The notes: generated from the letters alone by a model not told the origin. 64,000 bases of DNA from Alloboseaceae bacterium BT-24-1 (GCA_025846845.1 JAOYTL010000001.1:434001-498000), one strand, 5' to 3'; positions 44,271-54,631 are shown, numbered from the stretch's first letter. Program-made: numbers and translations.

Positions 44271-46379
44271 CTACTTGGCCGAGAGCTTGCGCCAGACCGA
44301 GCCGACGATATCGGCGTAGTCGTCGCTCCACGGTCGGGTTGCACCGGGGCCGGCCTGCTCACGCCAGTCCCTGCGGACAATCGGGCCAGGATCGACTCCG
44401 GGCCGCAGGACCATTGCGACATCCGGCGCGACCTTCGCCGATTTGAGATCATTGTCGGTTCTGACCGAAACATTGATCCAGGTCGAAAGACCGACGGTCG
44501 CGGCCGTGGCACGGACGACGGAGGCAAGCTCCATATTGCGGTTCGAGATGTGCAGCAGGGCCGCTCCGCCTGGCTTCAGCTTCCGCGCATAGAGGCTGAA
44601 GGCCTCTTCGGTCAGAAGATGGGTGGGGATTGCGTCTGAGGAGAAGGCATCGACCATGATCAGGTCGAGAGAGCCGTCCGCCGCCTCTGCGAGCGTCAGG
44701 CGCGCATCGCCCATGACAAAGCGGGTCGACGGGGCGCAGGAGCTCAGGAACCGGAACCGTGCCGGGTCAGTCGCGATCCGGATCACGGTCGGATCGATCT
44801 CGTAGAACGTCCAATCCTCGCCGGCCTGCGCCTGGCAGGCGAGCGAGCCGGTCCCGACGCCGATGGCCGCCACCTGAGCCAACTTGCCGCCCAGCGCCTG
44901 CCGCAGCGAGTCGATGCCATCGGCGATACCGCCACCGGTATAGTAGTAGGTCAACGGCTCCGGCTTTCCGGAAACCAGGGTGCCGTCCGCCTCGCGCAGT
45001 TTCTGTGCGCCGTGAAGCGTGCTGCCATGCATCAGCAAGCGGAAGCGACCGTCGGAGGTTTCCGCGATGCGATGAACCCCGAAGAAGGAACGAAGCATGT
45101 CGGTTCTGGAAGCCTCCCTGGCCACCAGAACCAAGAACCCGACTGCAGCAATGCTGGCGAGCGCGGCGCCTTGCACCCGTGTCAAGCGGATCGCGGCGAG
45201 GCCGGGAGTGCAGAGCATGCCCACAAGCACCAGGAGCGGATACTCGATCACGGAGTTGAAGAGCATTGGCGCGAGCAGCGCGGAGAAGACGCCGCCGAGA
45301 ACGCCGCCGAGCGACATCCAGAGGTAGAAGGTCGTGAGCCCGTCGGCAGAGGGGCGTAGCCGCGCGAGCTCGCCATGGGCGACCATGGCCGTGACGAACA
45401 GGATGGAGAGATGCAGGAGTATCTCGACTTCCCAGCTCAAACGGATGCCGAACCACGCTGTGATTGCATAAACCGCGACGAGGGGGATTTGTACGCCAAC
45501 CATCCAGGCATGCCGCAACGCCGGCTTGCGTTGGAAAACGATGACGAAGGTCAGCAGGAAAAGCGAAAGCGGCGCAACCCAGAGCAACGGTGCCGCTGCG
45601 ACATCGGTCGAGATGTGGGCCGTAACCGCAACCAGCAAGCCCGAGGGAACGAACGCCAGGAAGAGCCAATGGAGCTTTCGCGCGAAGGCGATCGGCGCAG
45701 CGGGCAACGGCTTGGAGCTTGCGCCTGGAGCTGATTGCCCAAGGACCAATCCGGCACAGCTGGCGATGCCGGCCAGGAGGAACGCAAAGCCCCAAGTCCA
45801 GGCGGCGGTCTGCGTCGTCAAGCGCAGGAAGGGCTCGACCAGCAAAGGATAAGCCAGCAGCGCAAGAAAGCTGCCGATATTGGAGGCTGCATAGAGGAAG
45901 TAGGGATCACGGGCATGCTCGTGACCGCTCCGCGCGAACCAGGCCTGCAGCAGGGGGCCGTTGGCCGCGATGCAGAAGAATGGCAAGCCGACCGAGGTGG
46001 CGAACAGCGCCAGCAGCCACGGGATCTGCCCCTCTTGCGGCGGGCGATCGAAGCCAGCAGCGATACCGATCGGCAGCGATACCAGAAGCACCGCGATCAT
46101 CAGCGCGATATGGATCAGTGCCGCGCGGCGGATATCGAAGCGGCTGACCAGCCAATGGGCGTAGGCATAGCCTGCGAGCAGCACGGCCTGAAAGAAGACC
46201 ATCGCCGTCGACCAGACGGCCGGCGAGCCACCGAGCCTCGGCAGCACCAGTTTGGTGAACATCGGCTGGATGCCGAAGAGGAGGAAGGCGGACAGAAAGA
46301 TCGTGCCGGCATAGACAGGCAACACCGCATTCAGGCGCCGCGCCGTCACACCGGCTGTCTGGGTCGTCGGAGCTTCCAT
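44271..46379 (-). CDS. Fused MFS-like membrane domain and spermidine synthase-like domain
   Basis: A 702-residue two-part protein. Residues about 20-430 hold some twelve hydrophobic segments starting with AFLLFGIQPMFTKLVLPRLGGSP, the mark of the fused MFS/spermidine synthase family. From about 490 a SAM-dependent methyltransferase-like fold follows with IGVGTGSLACQ, YEIDP and IMVDAFSSDAIPTHLLTEEA, as in SpeE. Whether it makes or moves polyamines is unproven. It lies 48 bases behind the RatA-like gene on the same strand. Confidence 0.9.
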   Translation of the reverse strand: MEAPTTQTAGVTARRLNAVLPVYAGTIFLSAFLLFGIQPMFTKLVLPRLGGSPAVWSTAMVFFQAVLLAGYAYAHWLVSRFDIRRAALIHIALMIAVLLVSLPIGIAAGFDRPPQEGQIPWLLALFATSVGLPFFCIAANGPLLQAWFARSGHEHARDPYFLYAASNIGSFLALLAYPLLVEPFLRLTTQTAAWTWGFAFLLAGIASCAGLVLGQSAPGASSKPLPAAPIAFARKLHWLFLAFVPSGLLVAVTAHISTDVAAAPLLWVAPLSLFLLTFVIVFQRKPALRHAWMVGVQIPLVAVYAITAWFGIRLSWEVEILLHLSILFVTAMVAHGELARLRPSADGLTTFYLWMSLGGVLGGVFSALLAPMLFNSVIEYPLLVLVGMLCTPGLAAIRLTRVQGAALASIAAVGFLVLVAREASRTDMLRSFFGVHRIAETSDGRFRLLMHGSTLHGAQKLREADGTLVSGKPEPLTYYYTGGGIADGIDSLRQALGGKLAQVAAIGVGTGSLACQAQAGEDWTFYEIDPTVIRIATDPARFRFLSSCAPSTRFVMGDARLTLAEAADGSLDLIMVDAFSSDAIPTHLLTEEAFSLYARKLKPGGAALLHISNRNMELASVVRATAATVGLSTWINVSVRTDNDLKSAKVAPDVAMVLRPGVDPGPIVRRDWREQAGPGATRPWSDDYADIVGSVWRKLSAK

Positions 46380-46427
46380 GCCATTCCCCTGCGAGAGCCG
46401 GAGAATGTTGATGCAGACAGCTTAAGG

Positions 46428-46898
46428 TTAGGTGAGCGCGGCCGCACCCTTGGGGCCGTAGATCGCGTCGGCACGCTTTTCGAACGCCTCGGCGAACTTG
46501 TGGAAGGCCTTGTCGAACATCGCGCCCATCAGCAATCCGAGCATGCGGCTGGCGAACTCGTAGGAAATGAAGAAGCCGATTTCGCAACCCTTATCGTGCG
46601 GCTTGAAGTTCCAGCGGTTCTCGAGATAGCGGAACGGCCCGTCGACATACTCGACCAGGATCTTCAAATTCGTCGGGTCCAGCGTGACGCGGCTGGTGAA
46701 GGTCTCGCGGATCGCCTTGTAGCCGACGGTCATGTCAGCGAGTACGACCTCGCCGCCACCCTCGCGCGGCGTGCGCCGACGCACCGTCAGTCCTTCGCAG
46801 AGCGGCAGGAACTGCGGGTAATTTTCGACATCTGCGACGAGCGCATACATCTGGTCGGGCGAGTGCTTCACCCGGCGGGTGCTGTTGAACATCGGCAT
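46428..46898 (-). CDS. RatA/COQ10-like START domain protein
   Basis: A 156-residue START/polyketide-cyclase fold protein. The start HSPDQMYALVADVENYPQFLPLCE near residue 11 (in parts) and the YLENRW...CEIGFFISYEF middle are typical of the family named RatA in bacteria and COQ10 in mitochondria. In alphaproteobacteria it usually follows lipA, as here (13-base gap). A ubiquinone-binding chaperone role like COQ10 is likelier than a toxin, but neither is shown. ATG 46898 is taken as start. Confidence 0.9.
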   Translation of the reverse strand: MPMFNSTRRVKHSPDQMYALVADVENYPQFLPLCEGLTVRRRTPREGGGEVVLADMTVGYKAIRETFTSRVTLDPTNLKILVEYVDGPFRYLENRWNFKPHDKGCEIGFFISYEFASRMLGLLMGAMFDKAFHKFAEAFEKRADAIYGPKGAAALT

Positions 46899-46911
46899 AA
46901 TGCGGTGCCGG

Positions 46912-47916
46912 TCAGTCGCCGAGCTTGGCTGCGCGCGCCGCCCGCAGCTTGGCGAAATCCTCGCCGGCATGGTGCGAGGAGCGCGTCAGTGGCGTCGAGG
47001 ACACCATCAGGAAGCGCTTCACATAGGCGATGGTCTCGAAGCTCTTGAACTCGTCCGGGGTGACGAAACGCACGACCGGATGATGCTTGCGCGAGGGCGC
47101 TAGGTACTGGCCGATGGTGATGAAATCGACATCGGCGGAGCGCAGGTCGTCCATCAGCTGAAGCACTTCGTTCCGCTCCTCGCCGAGGCCGACCATGATG
47201 CCGGACTTGGTGAAGATGGTCGGATCGAGCTCCTTCACCTGCTGCAGCAGCCTGAGCGAATGGAAATAGCGGGCGCCGGGGCGCACGGTCAGGTATTTGC
47301 CGGGCACCGTCTCGAGATTGTGGTTGAAGACGTCGGGCTTGGCCGCGACCACCACTTCGAGTGCGCCTGGCTTGCGCAGGAAGTCGGGCGTCAGAATCTC
47401 GATCGTCGTGCCGGGCGAGGCCTTGCGGATGGCGCGGATGACCTGCGCGAAATGCTCGGCGCCGCCGTCCTTGAGGTCATCCCGGTCGACCGAGGTGATG
47501 ACGACATGCTCGAGGCCGAGCTTGGCGACAGCGTCGGCAACCTTGCGCGGCTCATGGGCGTCGAGTGCCTCGGGTACGCCGGTCTTGACGTTGCAGAAGG
47601 CACAGGCGCGCGTGCAGGTGTCGCCCATGATCATGAAGGTGGCGTGCTTCTTCTCCCAGCACTCACCGATATTGGGGCAGCCCGCCTCCTCGCAGACGGT
47701 GACGAGCTTCTCGGCCTTCACGATCTTCTGGGTCTCGGCCCATTTCGGCGAGCCCGGCGCCTTGACCCGGATCCAGTCCGGCTTGCGCAGGATCGGGTTT
47801 TCAGGCCGCTTCTGCTTTTCCGGATGGCGCAGCTCCACCGCCGGCTTCACCTCGGATTTCGGGTTGCCGGCATTGGGGCGCGGATCGCGGTTGAGAAGAT
47901 CGAGCACGACGGCCAT
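46912..47916 (-). CDS. lipA: Lipoyl synthase
   Basis: A 334-residue radical-SAM enzyme that inserts two sulfur atoms into octanoyl groups on lipoyl domains. It has both cluster motifs: the auxiliary CEEAGCPNIGEC near residue 75 and the radical-SAM CTRACAFC near 101, and the C-terminal RSSHHAGEDF. Its product is needed by the lipoyl domains of PdhB and PdhC encoded just upstream on the same strand. Confidence 0.97.
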   Translation of the reverse strand: MAVVLDLLNRDPRPNAGNPKSEVKPAVELRHPEKQKRPENPILRKPDWIRVKAPGSPKWAETQKIVKAEKLVTVCEEAGCPNIGECWEKKHATFMIMGDTCTRACAFCNVKTGVPEALDAHEPRKVADAVAKLGLEHVVITSVDRDDLKDGGAEHFAQVIRAIRKASPGTTIEILTPDFLRKPGALEVVVAAKPDVFNHNLETVPGKYLTVRPGARYFHSLRLLQQVKELDPTIFTKSGIMVGLGEERNEVLQLMDDLRSADVDFITIGQYLAPSRKHHPVVRFVTPDEFKSFETIAYVKRFLMVSSTPLTRSSHHAGEDFAKLRAARAAKLGD

Positions 47917-48001
47917 GGACGGGTCCGTTACTGGCGCCGCGCATCAGGGCGCGGCCACTCCCGTCTAGCTAATGCCGAAGTGCGGCGCGGGCAACCCGCA
48001 G

Positions 48002-48048
48002 AGCATGTTCCGCAAAAGTGGGCACCACTTTTGCGATGAGAACATGCT
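48002..48048. repeat. Intergenic palindromic repeat element, copy 2
   Basis: Two nested perfect inverted repeats: outer AGCATGTTC (48002-48010) with GAACATGCT (48040-48048), inner CGCAAAAGTGG (48011-48021) with CCACTTTTGCG (48025-48035) around GCA. It lies between lipA and the first GlsB-type gene and shares core words with the element at 23177. As RNA it would form a very stable hairpin. Confidence 0.75.
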
Positions 48049-48119
48049 CCAGAATTAGGGGCGCGAATTCTGATCGTTCGACCGTCCCGGTCAAACGGAA
48101 AGCGCGCGGCGCGATCAGC

Positions 48120-48395
48120 TCAGTTGCGCACTGCGCGCCAGACCACGATCAGCAGGCAGGCGCCGGCGACCGCCGCGATCAAGGTTCGCCAGAAGCCGAA
48201 TACGGAGATATCCAGCAGTTCGGCGATGCGGCTGCCGACGAAGGAGCCGGCGACACCGACGATCATGTTGGTGAAGAGCCCGTGATCGGACGAGGTGACG
48301 CGCTCGGCGATCCAGCCGGCGATCATGCCGATCAGCAGCGTCATGAAGAAGCCGTAGCCCGGCGTGCCGAGCGCGGCATAGATCTGGTCGTTCAT
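48120..48395 (-). CDS. GlsB/YeaQ/YmgE family membrane protein, copy 1
   Basis: A 91-residue protein with three membrane helices. FMTLLIGMIAGWIAERV and the Gly-rich NMIVGVAGSFVGSRIAELL are the family pattern (transglycosylase-associated, stress-linked, function unknown). AGGGGGA lies before ATG 48395. It is followed within 750 bases by two more relatives. Confidence 0.88.
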   Translation of the reverse strand: MNDQIYAALGTPGYGFFMTLLIGMIAGWIAERVTSSDHGLFTNMIVGVAGSFVGSRIAELLDISVFGFWRTLIAAVAGACLLIVVWRAVRN

Positions 48396-48487
48396 GGTAG
48401 TCCCCCTGCCCTCAAAGACCGGCCAACCGGCCGCGAACGACAACGCGTCATTTCACCACTGGTTCCGGCCCTGAACGAAAACGGGCT

Positions 48488-48823
48488 CTAGGCGATGAAA
48501 CGGGCGAGCAGCACCACCAGAATCGCACCGATCACCGCCATCGCCATCGAGTCGAGGAAACGGTAGCCGGTGCTCGCCCGCCAGCCGGTGACGCGGACGA
48601 TGCCCTGCCCGACCAGCATGCCGAGCAGACCGACGACGGCATGGCGCAAAAAGCCGCCACCGCCGACGACGAGGCTGGCGATGAAGCCCGCGCCGGTACC
48701 GAAGGCGACCGGAGGCAGCAGCCGGCGCCAATCGAGTGCTAGCTTCCTGCCTGGCGGCAGAATCTCGACCTTCTCGTCGGGGACGATCCGATCGGGCTTG
48801 GCGGATCTGCGGGGACGCGTCAT
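48488..48823 (-). CDS. GlsB/YeaQ-like membrane protein, copy 2 (long N-terminus)
   Basis: A 111-residue protein with a basic cytoplasmic N-terminus of about 35 residues and then three hydrophobic segments: FGTGAGFIASLVVGGGGFL, HAVVGLLGMLVGQGIV and AMAVIGAILVVLLARFI. The last segment and the GGGG turn closely match copy 3, so it probably arose by duplication and then drifted. It is not a textbook family member. Confidence 0.7.
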   Translation of the reverse strand: MTRPRRSAKPDRIVPDEKVEILPPGRKLALDWRRLLPPVAFGTGAGFIASLVVGGGGFLRHAVVGLLGMLVGQGIVRVTGWRASTGYRFLDSMAMAVIGAILVVLLARFIA

Positions 48824-48869
48824 TGGCCGGATATGGCCTCGGCTACGCGCAAATGCCAGCGCCGGGAGA

Positions 48870-49118
48870 TCAGGCGATCAACCGGGCGAGGAACACCACC
48901 ACGATCGCGCCGATGGTCGCGGTGACGATCTGCGAGACCAGCGGGTTGCCGATGCCGAGGCTGACGCCGAGCGCCTGGAGCAGAAAGCTGCCGACGAAGG
49001 CGCCGATCAGACCGGTGATGATGTAGCGGATCAGCCCGCCCCCACCGACGACGATGCTGGCGAGCCAGCCCGCGACGGCGCCGATGGCGATGGCGACGAG
49101 GATTGCGCGCAAATCCAT
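48870..49118 (-). CDS. GlsB/YeaQ/YmgE family membrane protein, copy 3
   Basis: An 82-residue protein consisting of three membrane helices with the family pattern GAVAGWLASIVVGGGGLIRY and GLIGAFVGSFLLQALG. The C-terminal AIVVVFLARLIA repeats the end of copy 2. It follows lpdA by 73 bases on the same strand. Confidence 0.88.
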   Translation of the reverse strand: MDLRAILVAIAIGAVAGWLASIVVGGGGLIRYIITGLIGAFVGSFLLQALGVSLGIGNPLVSQIVTATIGAIVVVFLARLIA

Positions 49119-49191
49119 GGATGATCTCCCTGCTATGCCGCTAGGTCATCGCAACCTTGAGCTGAAGCGCGGATGAACGCGCCGATCCCGT

Positions 49192-50631
49192 TCAGGCGTT
49201 CAGCACCTTGCCATAGGCGTCGAGCACGGCCTCCTTCATCGTCTCCGACAGGGTCGGATGCGGGAAGATGGTGTGCATCAGCTCTTCCTCGGTGGTCTCG
49301 AGGTTCATCGCGACGACGAAGCCCTGGATCAGCTCGGTGACCTCCGCGCCGACCATGTGGGCGCCGAGCAGCTTGCCGGTCTTGGCGTCGAAGATCGTCT
49401 TGACCATGCCGCTGTCCTCGCCGAGCGCCACCGCCTTGCCGTTCGCGACGAAGTTGAAGCGACCGACCTTGAGCTCGTGGCCGGCTTCCTTCGCCTTGGC
49501 CTCGGTCAGGCCGACGCTGGCGATCTGCGGGTGGCAATAGGTGCAGCCCGGGATCATATTCTTGTCCATCGGGTGCGGGTGCAGGCCCTTGATCGCCTCG
49601 ACGCAGATCACCGCCTCGTGCTCGGCCTTGTGCGCCAGCATCGGCGGGCCGGCGACGTCGCCGATCGCGTAGACGCCCTTCACATTGGTGCGGCAGAGCC
49701 CGTCGATCGCGATCACGCCGCGCTCGAGCTTCACGCCGAGCGCCTCGAGGCCGAGATTCTCGACATTGGCGACGACGCCGACCGCCGAGATCATCCGCTC
49801 GGCGGTGATCGTCTGCTTGTTGCCCTTGTCGTCCTCGACATGGGCGGTGACGGAATTGGCCGATTTCTCGACCTTGGTGACCTTGGTCGAGGTCAGGATC
49901 TTCATGCCCTGCTTCTCGAAGGCCTTGCGGGCGAAGGCACCGATCTCGGCATCCTCGATCGGCACCACCTGCGGCATGATCTCGACCACCGTCACATCGG
50001 CCCCTAACGTGCGGTAGAACGAGGCGAACTCGATGCCGATCGCGCCCGAGCCCATCACCACCAGCGACTTCGGCATGGTCGGCGGCACCAGCGCCTCGAA
50101 ATAGGTCCAGATCAGCTTGCCGTCGGGCTCCAGCCCCGGCAGCGCGCGCGGACGCGCGCCGGTCGCGACGATGATGTGGTCGGCGGTGTAGGTGCCCTCG
50201 CCCTTGGCGCCCTTCGGCACCGGTCCCTGCGGCTGCATCGCCGGCTTCTTGGTCGGCGCGACGATGATCGTGTTGGCCTTGGTGAGCTTGGCCTCGCCCC
50301 AGATCACGTCGACCTTGTTCTTCTTCATCAGGAACTGGACGCCGTTGTTCATCCTGACCGCGATGCCGCGCGAGCGCTTCACCACGGCTTCGAGATCGGC
50401 CTTGAACGTGCCTTCCAGCGTCAGCCCGTAATCCTTGGCGTGCTGGCCATAGTGCAGGATCTCGGCCGAGCGCAGCAGCGCCTTGGTCGGGATGCAGCCC
50501 CAGTTCGAGCAGATGCCGGCGAGGTGCTCGCGCTCGACGATGGCGGTCTTGAAGCCGAGCTGCGCAGCCCGGATCGCCGCGACATAGCCGCCGGGGCCGG
50601 AGCCGATGATGATGATGTCGTAGTCAGCCAT
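49192..50631 (-). CDS. lpdA: Dihydrolipoyl dehydrogenase (E3)
   Basis: A 479-residue flavoprotein that re-oxidises dihydrolipoyl groups of the pyruvate dehydrogenase complex. The FAD motif IIIGSGPGGYVAA is at residue 6, the redox disulfide in CSNWGCIPTK near 41, the NAD motif VMGSGAIGIEFASF near 193, and the catalytic His-Glu pair in TIFPHPTLSE near the end. A short insert near residue 130 (KKPAMQPQGPVPKGAKGEG) is common in alphaproteobacterial E3. It is the last enzyme gene of the pdh operon. Confidence 0.97.
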   Translation of the reverse strand: MADYDIIIIGSGPGGYVAAIRAAQLGFKTAIVEREHLAGICSNWGCIPTKALLRSAEILHYGQHAKDYGLTLEGTFKADLEAVVKRSRGIAVRMNNGVQFLMKKNKVDVIWGEAKLTKANTIIVAPTKKPAMQPQGPVPKGAKGEGTYTADHIIVATGARPRALPGLEPDGKLIWTYFEALVPPTMPKSLVVMGSGAIGIEFASFYRTLGADVTVVEIMPQVVPIEDAEIGAFARKAFEKQGMKILTSTKVTKVEKSANSVTAHVEDDKGNKQTITAERMISAVGVVANVENLGLEALGVKLERGVIAIDGLCRTNVKGVYAIGDVAGPPMLAHKAEHEAVICVEAIKGLHPHPMDKNMIPGCTYCHPQIASVGLTEAKAKEAGHELKVGRFNFVANGKAVALGEDSGMVKTIFDAKTGKLLGAHMVGAEVTELIQGFVVAMNLETTEEELMHTIFPHPTLSETMKEAVLDAYGKVLNA

Positions 50632-50709
50632 GGGAGGTGCCTCGGCTCTTCTCTCCCCGCTGGTGGGGAGGCATTGCTGTTACGGGGTGATGCCCCGGTC
50701 GAAAATCAT

Positions 50710-51402
50710 TCATGGACCCGCGATCCGCAGCGCGGGGCCGCGTGCCGGCAGCGGCAGGCCGAGCAGGCCGTCGACGACTGGGGCCAGCGCCAGGCCGATG
50801 GCGCGGGTGTTCTCGGCGTCGAGATGGATGCCGTCCTCGCCGGTCACGGTTGCAACCGCCGCTGCGTCGAAAAAGCTGGCGCCGATCTCGTCGGCGATGC
50901 GGCGGTAATAGGTCGCCAGCAGCGCCATCTTCTCGGGCGCCCCTTCCATGAAGAAATTGGCCTCGTGCTCCGGATCATCCGGTTTGCGCACCAGCGGCGG
51001 CGCGACGATCAGCACCTCCGGCACCGGCATGCCGGGCTCGACCGGCGGGCGCTGCGCCACCTGCGCCAGCATCCGCATCGAGCGGGCGACGTCGTAGGCG
51101 CTGAGCGAATGCTGGCGTTGGCAGTCATTGGTGCCGAGCATCAGGATGACGAGATCGAGCGGCGCATGGCACTCGATGAACAGCGGCAGCAGCGAGATGC
51201 CGGAGCGATAGGGGCGTAAGGGGTCCTCGAGCGCGATCCGCCGTCCGTTGAGCCCCTCCTCGATCACCGTGGCGTAGCCGCCGAGCGCCTTCTCCAGCAC
51301 GCGCGGCCAGCGCACATCGTCGCCATGCCGCTCCGGCCGATTGGCGATCCGGCCCCAGGTCAGGGAATCGCCGAAAGCGAGAATGCGGGCCTGGCGGGTC
51401 AT
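50710..51402 (-). CDS. SGNH/GDSL hydrolase inside the pdh operon
   Basis: A 230-residue esterase-type hydrolase. Block I AFGDSLTWG (near residue 8), the GTND block (MLGTNDCQRQ) and the C-terminal Asp-His pair DGIHLDAEN supply the catalytic residues. There is no signal peptide, so it is cytoplasmic. ATG 51402 is eight bases behind the pdhC stop, which means co-translation with pyruvate dehydrogenase genes. Relatives are annotated as arylesterase or GDSL lipase; the natural substrate is unknown. Confidence 0.9.
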   Translation of the reverse strand: MTRQARILAFGDSLTWGRIANRPERHGDDVRWPRVLEKALGGYATVIEEGLNGRRIALEDPLRPYRSGISLLPLFIECHAPLDLVILMLGTNDCQRQHSLSAYDVARSMRMLAQVAQRPPVEPGMPVPEVLIVAPPLVRKPDDPEHEANFFMEGAPEKMALLATYYRRIADEIGASFFDAAAVATVTGEDGIHLDAENTRAIGLALAPVVDGLLGLPLPARGPALRIAGP

Positions 51403-51409
51403 CGCCGCC

Positions 51410-52777
51410 TCACACCAGCATCGCCATCGGCTTCTCGATATAGCCCTTGAAGGCCTGGAGCAGCTCGGCGCCGAGCGCGCCATCCACCGCGCGGTGGTCG
51501 GTCGAGAGCGTCACCGACATCACGGTCGCGACAGCCGGCTGGCCACCCTTGACGATCACGCGCTGCTCGCCGGCGCCGACCGCCAGGATCGTCGCATGCG
51601 GCGGATTGATCACGGCGGCGAAGTCCTTGACGCCGAACATGCCGAGATTGCTGACTGCCGTGGTGCCGCCCTGATACTCCTCGGGCTTGAGCTTGCGCGC
51701 TTTAGCCCGGCCCGCCATGTCCTTCATCTCATTGGAGATCTGGCTCAGGGTCTTGTGGCAGGCGTCGCGGATGATCGGCGTGATCAGGCCGCCGGGGATC
51801 GAGACCGCGACGCCGACATCGGCGTGCTTGTGCTTGAGCATGGCCCCTTCGGTCCAGGAGACATTTGCGTCGGGCACCGCCCGCAGCGCCAGGGCCAGCG
51901 CCTTGATCACCATGTCGTTGACCGAGAGCTTGTAGGCCGGCTTGCCGTCCTTTTCGGGCGCCGCGGCGTTGAGTTCGGCACGCAGCTTGAGCAGGGCGTC
52001 GAGCTCGCAGTCGACCGTGACGTAGAAGTGCGGGACAGTCTGCTTCGCCTCGGTCAGGCGGCGCGCGATCGTCTTGCGCATGCCGTCATGCGGGATCTCC
52101 TCATAGGAGCCCGGCGCGAACAGCTTCTTGGTCTGCTCGTCCGAGGGGCCGGCCGCGAGCGGCGCAGCGGCGGGCCTGGGCGCGGCAGGAGCGCCAGCCG
52201 CCGGAGCCGGCGCGGCCTTGGCAGCCCCGCCCTGCTTGGCGGCCTCGATGTCCTTCTCGACGATACGGCCATGGGGGCCGGAGCCCTGGACCTTGCCGAG
52301 ATCGATGCCGGCGTCCTTGACAAGGCGGCGTGCCAGCGGCGAGGCGAAGGGGCGATCGCCAGAGACCGATTTGCCACCGGTGTTGAAGCCGGATTCCGCT
52401 GTGACCTGCGGCGTCGATTCAAGCTTGGCCTCCGCCTTCGGCGCAGACGCTTCCGACTTGGCGGCTTCAGCCTTGGGGGCTTCGGCTTTCGGAGCATCGG
52501 CCTTGGCCGGAGCGGAGACGCTTTTGGCATCCTCGCCGTCGCCGGCGATTACGCCGATCACCTCGTTGACCGCGACGTCGGCGGTACCCTCAGGCACGAC
52601 GATCTTGGCGAGAATGCCCTCGTCGACCGCCTCGACTTCCATGGTCGCCTTGTCGGTCTCGATCTCGGCGATGATGTCGCCGGACTTGATCGCGTCGCCT
52701 TCCTTCTTCAGCCACTTGGCGAGATTGCCCTTCTCCATCGTCGGAGAGAGCGCGGGCATCAGGATGTTGGTTGGCAT
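51410..52777 (-). CDS. pdhC: Pyruvate dehydrogenase E2, dihydrolipoamide acetyltransferase
   Basis: A 455-residue core subunit of the pyruvate dehydrogenase complex. It has one N-terminal lipoyl domain (lysine in EIETDKATME, near residue 43), an Ala/Pro/Lys-rich linker, a peripheral subunit-binding domain (SPLARRLVKDAGIDLGKVQG near 148), a second linker and the catalytic domain with the His-Asp motif STDHRAVDGA near the end. ATG 52777 follows GGCGGAAACG. A low-GC gene separates it from pdhB. Confidence 0.96.
   Translation of the reverse strand: MPTNILMPALSPTMEKGNLAKWLKKEGDAIKSGDIIAEIETDKATMEVEAVDEGILAKIVVPEGTADVAVNEVIGVIAGDGEDAKSVSAPAKADAPKAEAPKAEAAKSEASAPKAEAKLESTPQVTAESGFNTGGKSVSGDRPFASPLARRLVKDAGIDLGKVQGSGPHGRIVEKDIEAAKQGGAAKAAPAPAAGAPAAPRPAAAPLAAGPSDEQTKKLFAPGSYEEIPHDGMRKTIARRLTEAKQTVPHFYVTVDCELDALLKLRAELNAAAPEKDGKPAYKLSVNDMVIKALALALRAVPDANVSWTEGAMLKHKHADVGVAVSIPGGLITPIIRDACHKTLSQISNEMKDMAGRAKARKLKPEEYQGGTTAVSNLGMFGVKDFAAVINPPHATILAVGAGEQRVIVKGGQPAVATVMSVTLSTDHRAVDGALGAELLQAFKGYIEKPMAMLV
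52616..52678. repeat. 63-base exact direct repeat, copy in pdhC lipoyl domain
   Basis: This part of the pdhC lipoyl-domain code, including the lipoylated lysine region, is identical base for base with 54404-54466 in pdhB. The identity in wobble positions too points to recent duplication or gene conversion between the two domains. Confidence 0.8.
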
Positions 52778-52793
52778 CGTTTCCGCCCTCAGA

Positions 52794-53161
52794 CTATCTG
52801 CCGTTACAATCAATACCGCCGGTCCCCTTGGAGACCGTGCAGCTCAAAACAATTGCTGCTTTAGTGGGGGTTTCTGGAAGCGTGACCACAAAATCCCACC
52901 CGGACTTGCAGCGTAAGGCCCATGAGCCATTAAGCACGCGACCTGCCCTTTTGATCATATCCGACCCGATTGGATCGCAGTTGTTTCTGCCAGAAACCTG
53001 TCGAGCAATCGCAGCTAGCTTGCTCGATCGTTGCGGTTCTTTGAGCACCGCTACAGAAGACTCCGTGTCGCCTGTCACAGCAAATGTCTGCGCGGAAGAT
53101 TGCGAACTCAGCCCGAATAGCGGCAGCCCGATCAAGAGCGTGGATCGCAAGACCATCGCTT

Positions 53162-53165
<4 letters not shown>
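52794..53165 (-). CDS. Exported four-cysteine protein inserted between pdhB and pdhC
   Basis: A 123-residue protein I do not recognise. The N-terminus (LLIGLPLFGLSSQSSAQ) is a clear signal peptide with cleavage after SSA. The mature part of about 97 residues has four cysteines (NNCDP, LRCKS, LSCTV, IDCNG), enough for two disulfides. Start GTG 53165 overlaps the pdhB stop (GTGA); ATG 53156 is an alternative. Its base composition is visibly lower in G+C than the pdh genes on both sides, and an exported protein has no obvious place in this operon, so it looks like an acquired gene. Confidence 0.7.
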
Positions 53166-54565
<1,400 letters not shown>

Positions 54566-54631
54566 GAACGCACCCGGAGTTCTGGAGCGGCCGCGAGGGC
54601 CTCGATGTCGGGGAGGAAGCTAGGTGCGGCT

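Noticed and set aside
46428..46898. Toxin of a toxin-antitoxin pair (RatA)
   Set aside because: No antitoxin gene is adjacent, and the place after lipA is typical of the COQ10-like housekeeping protein.
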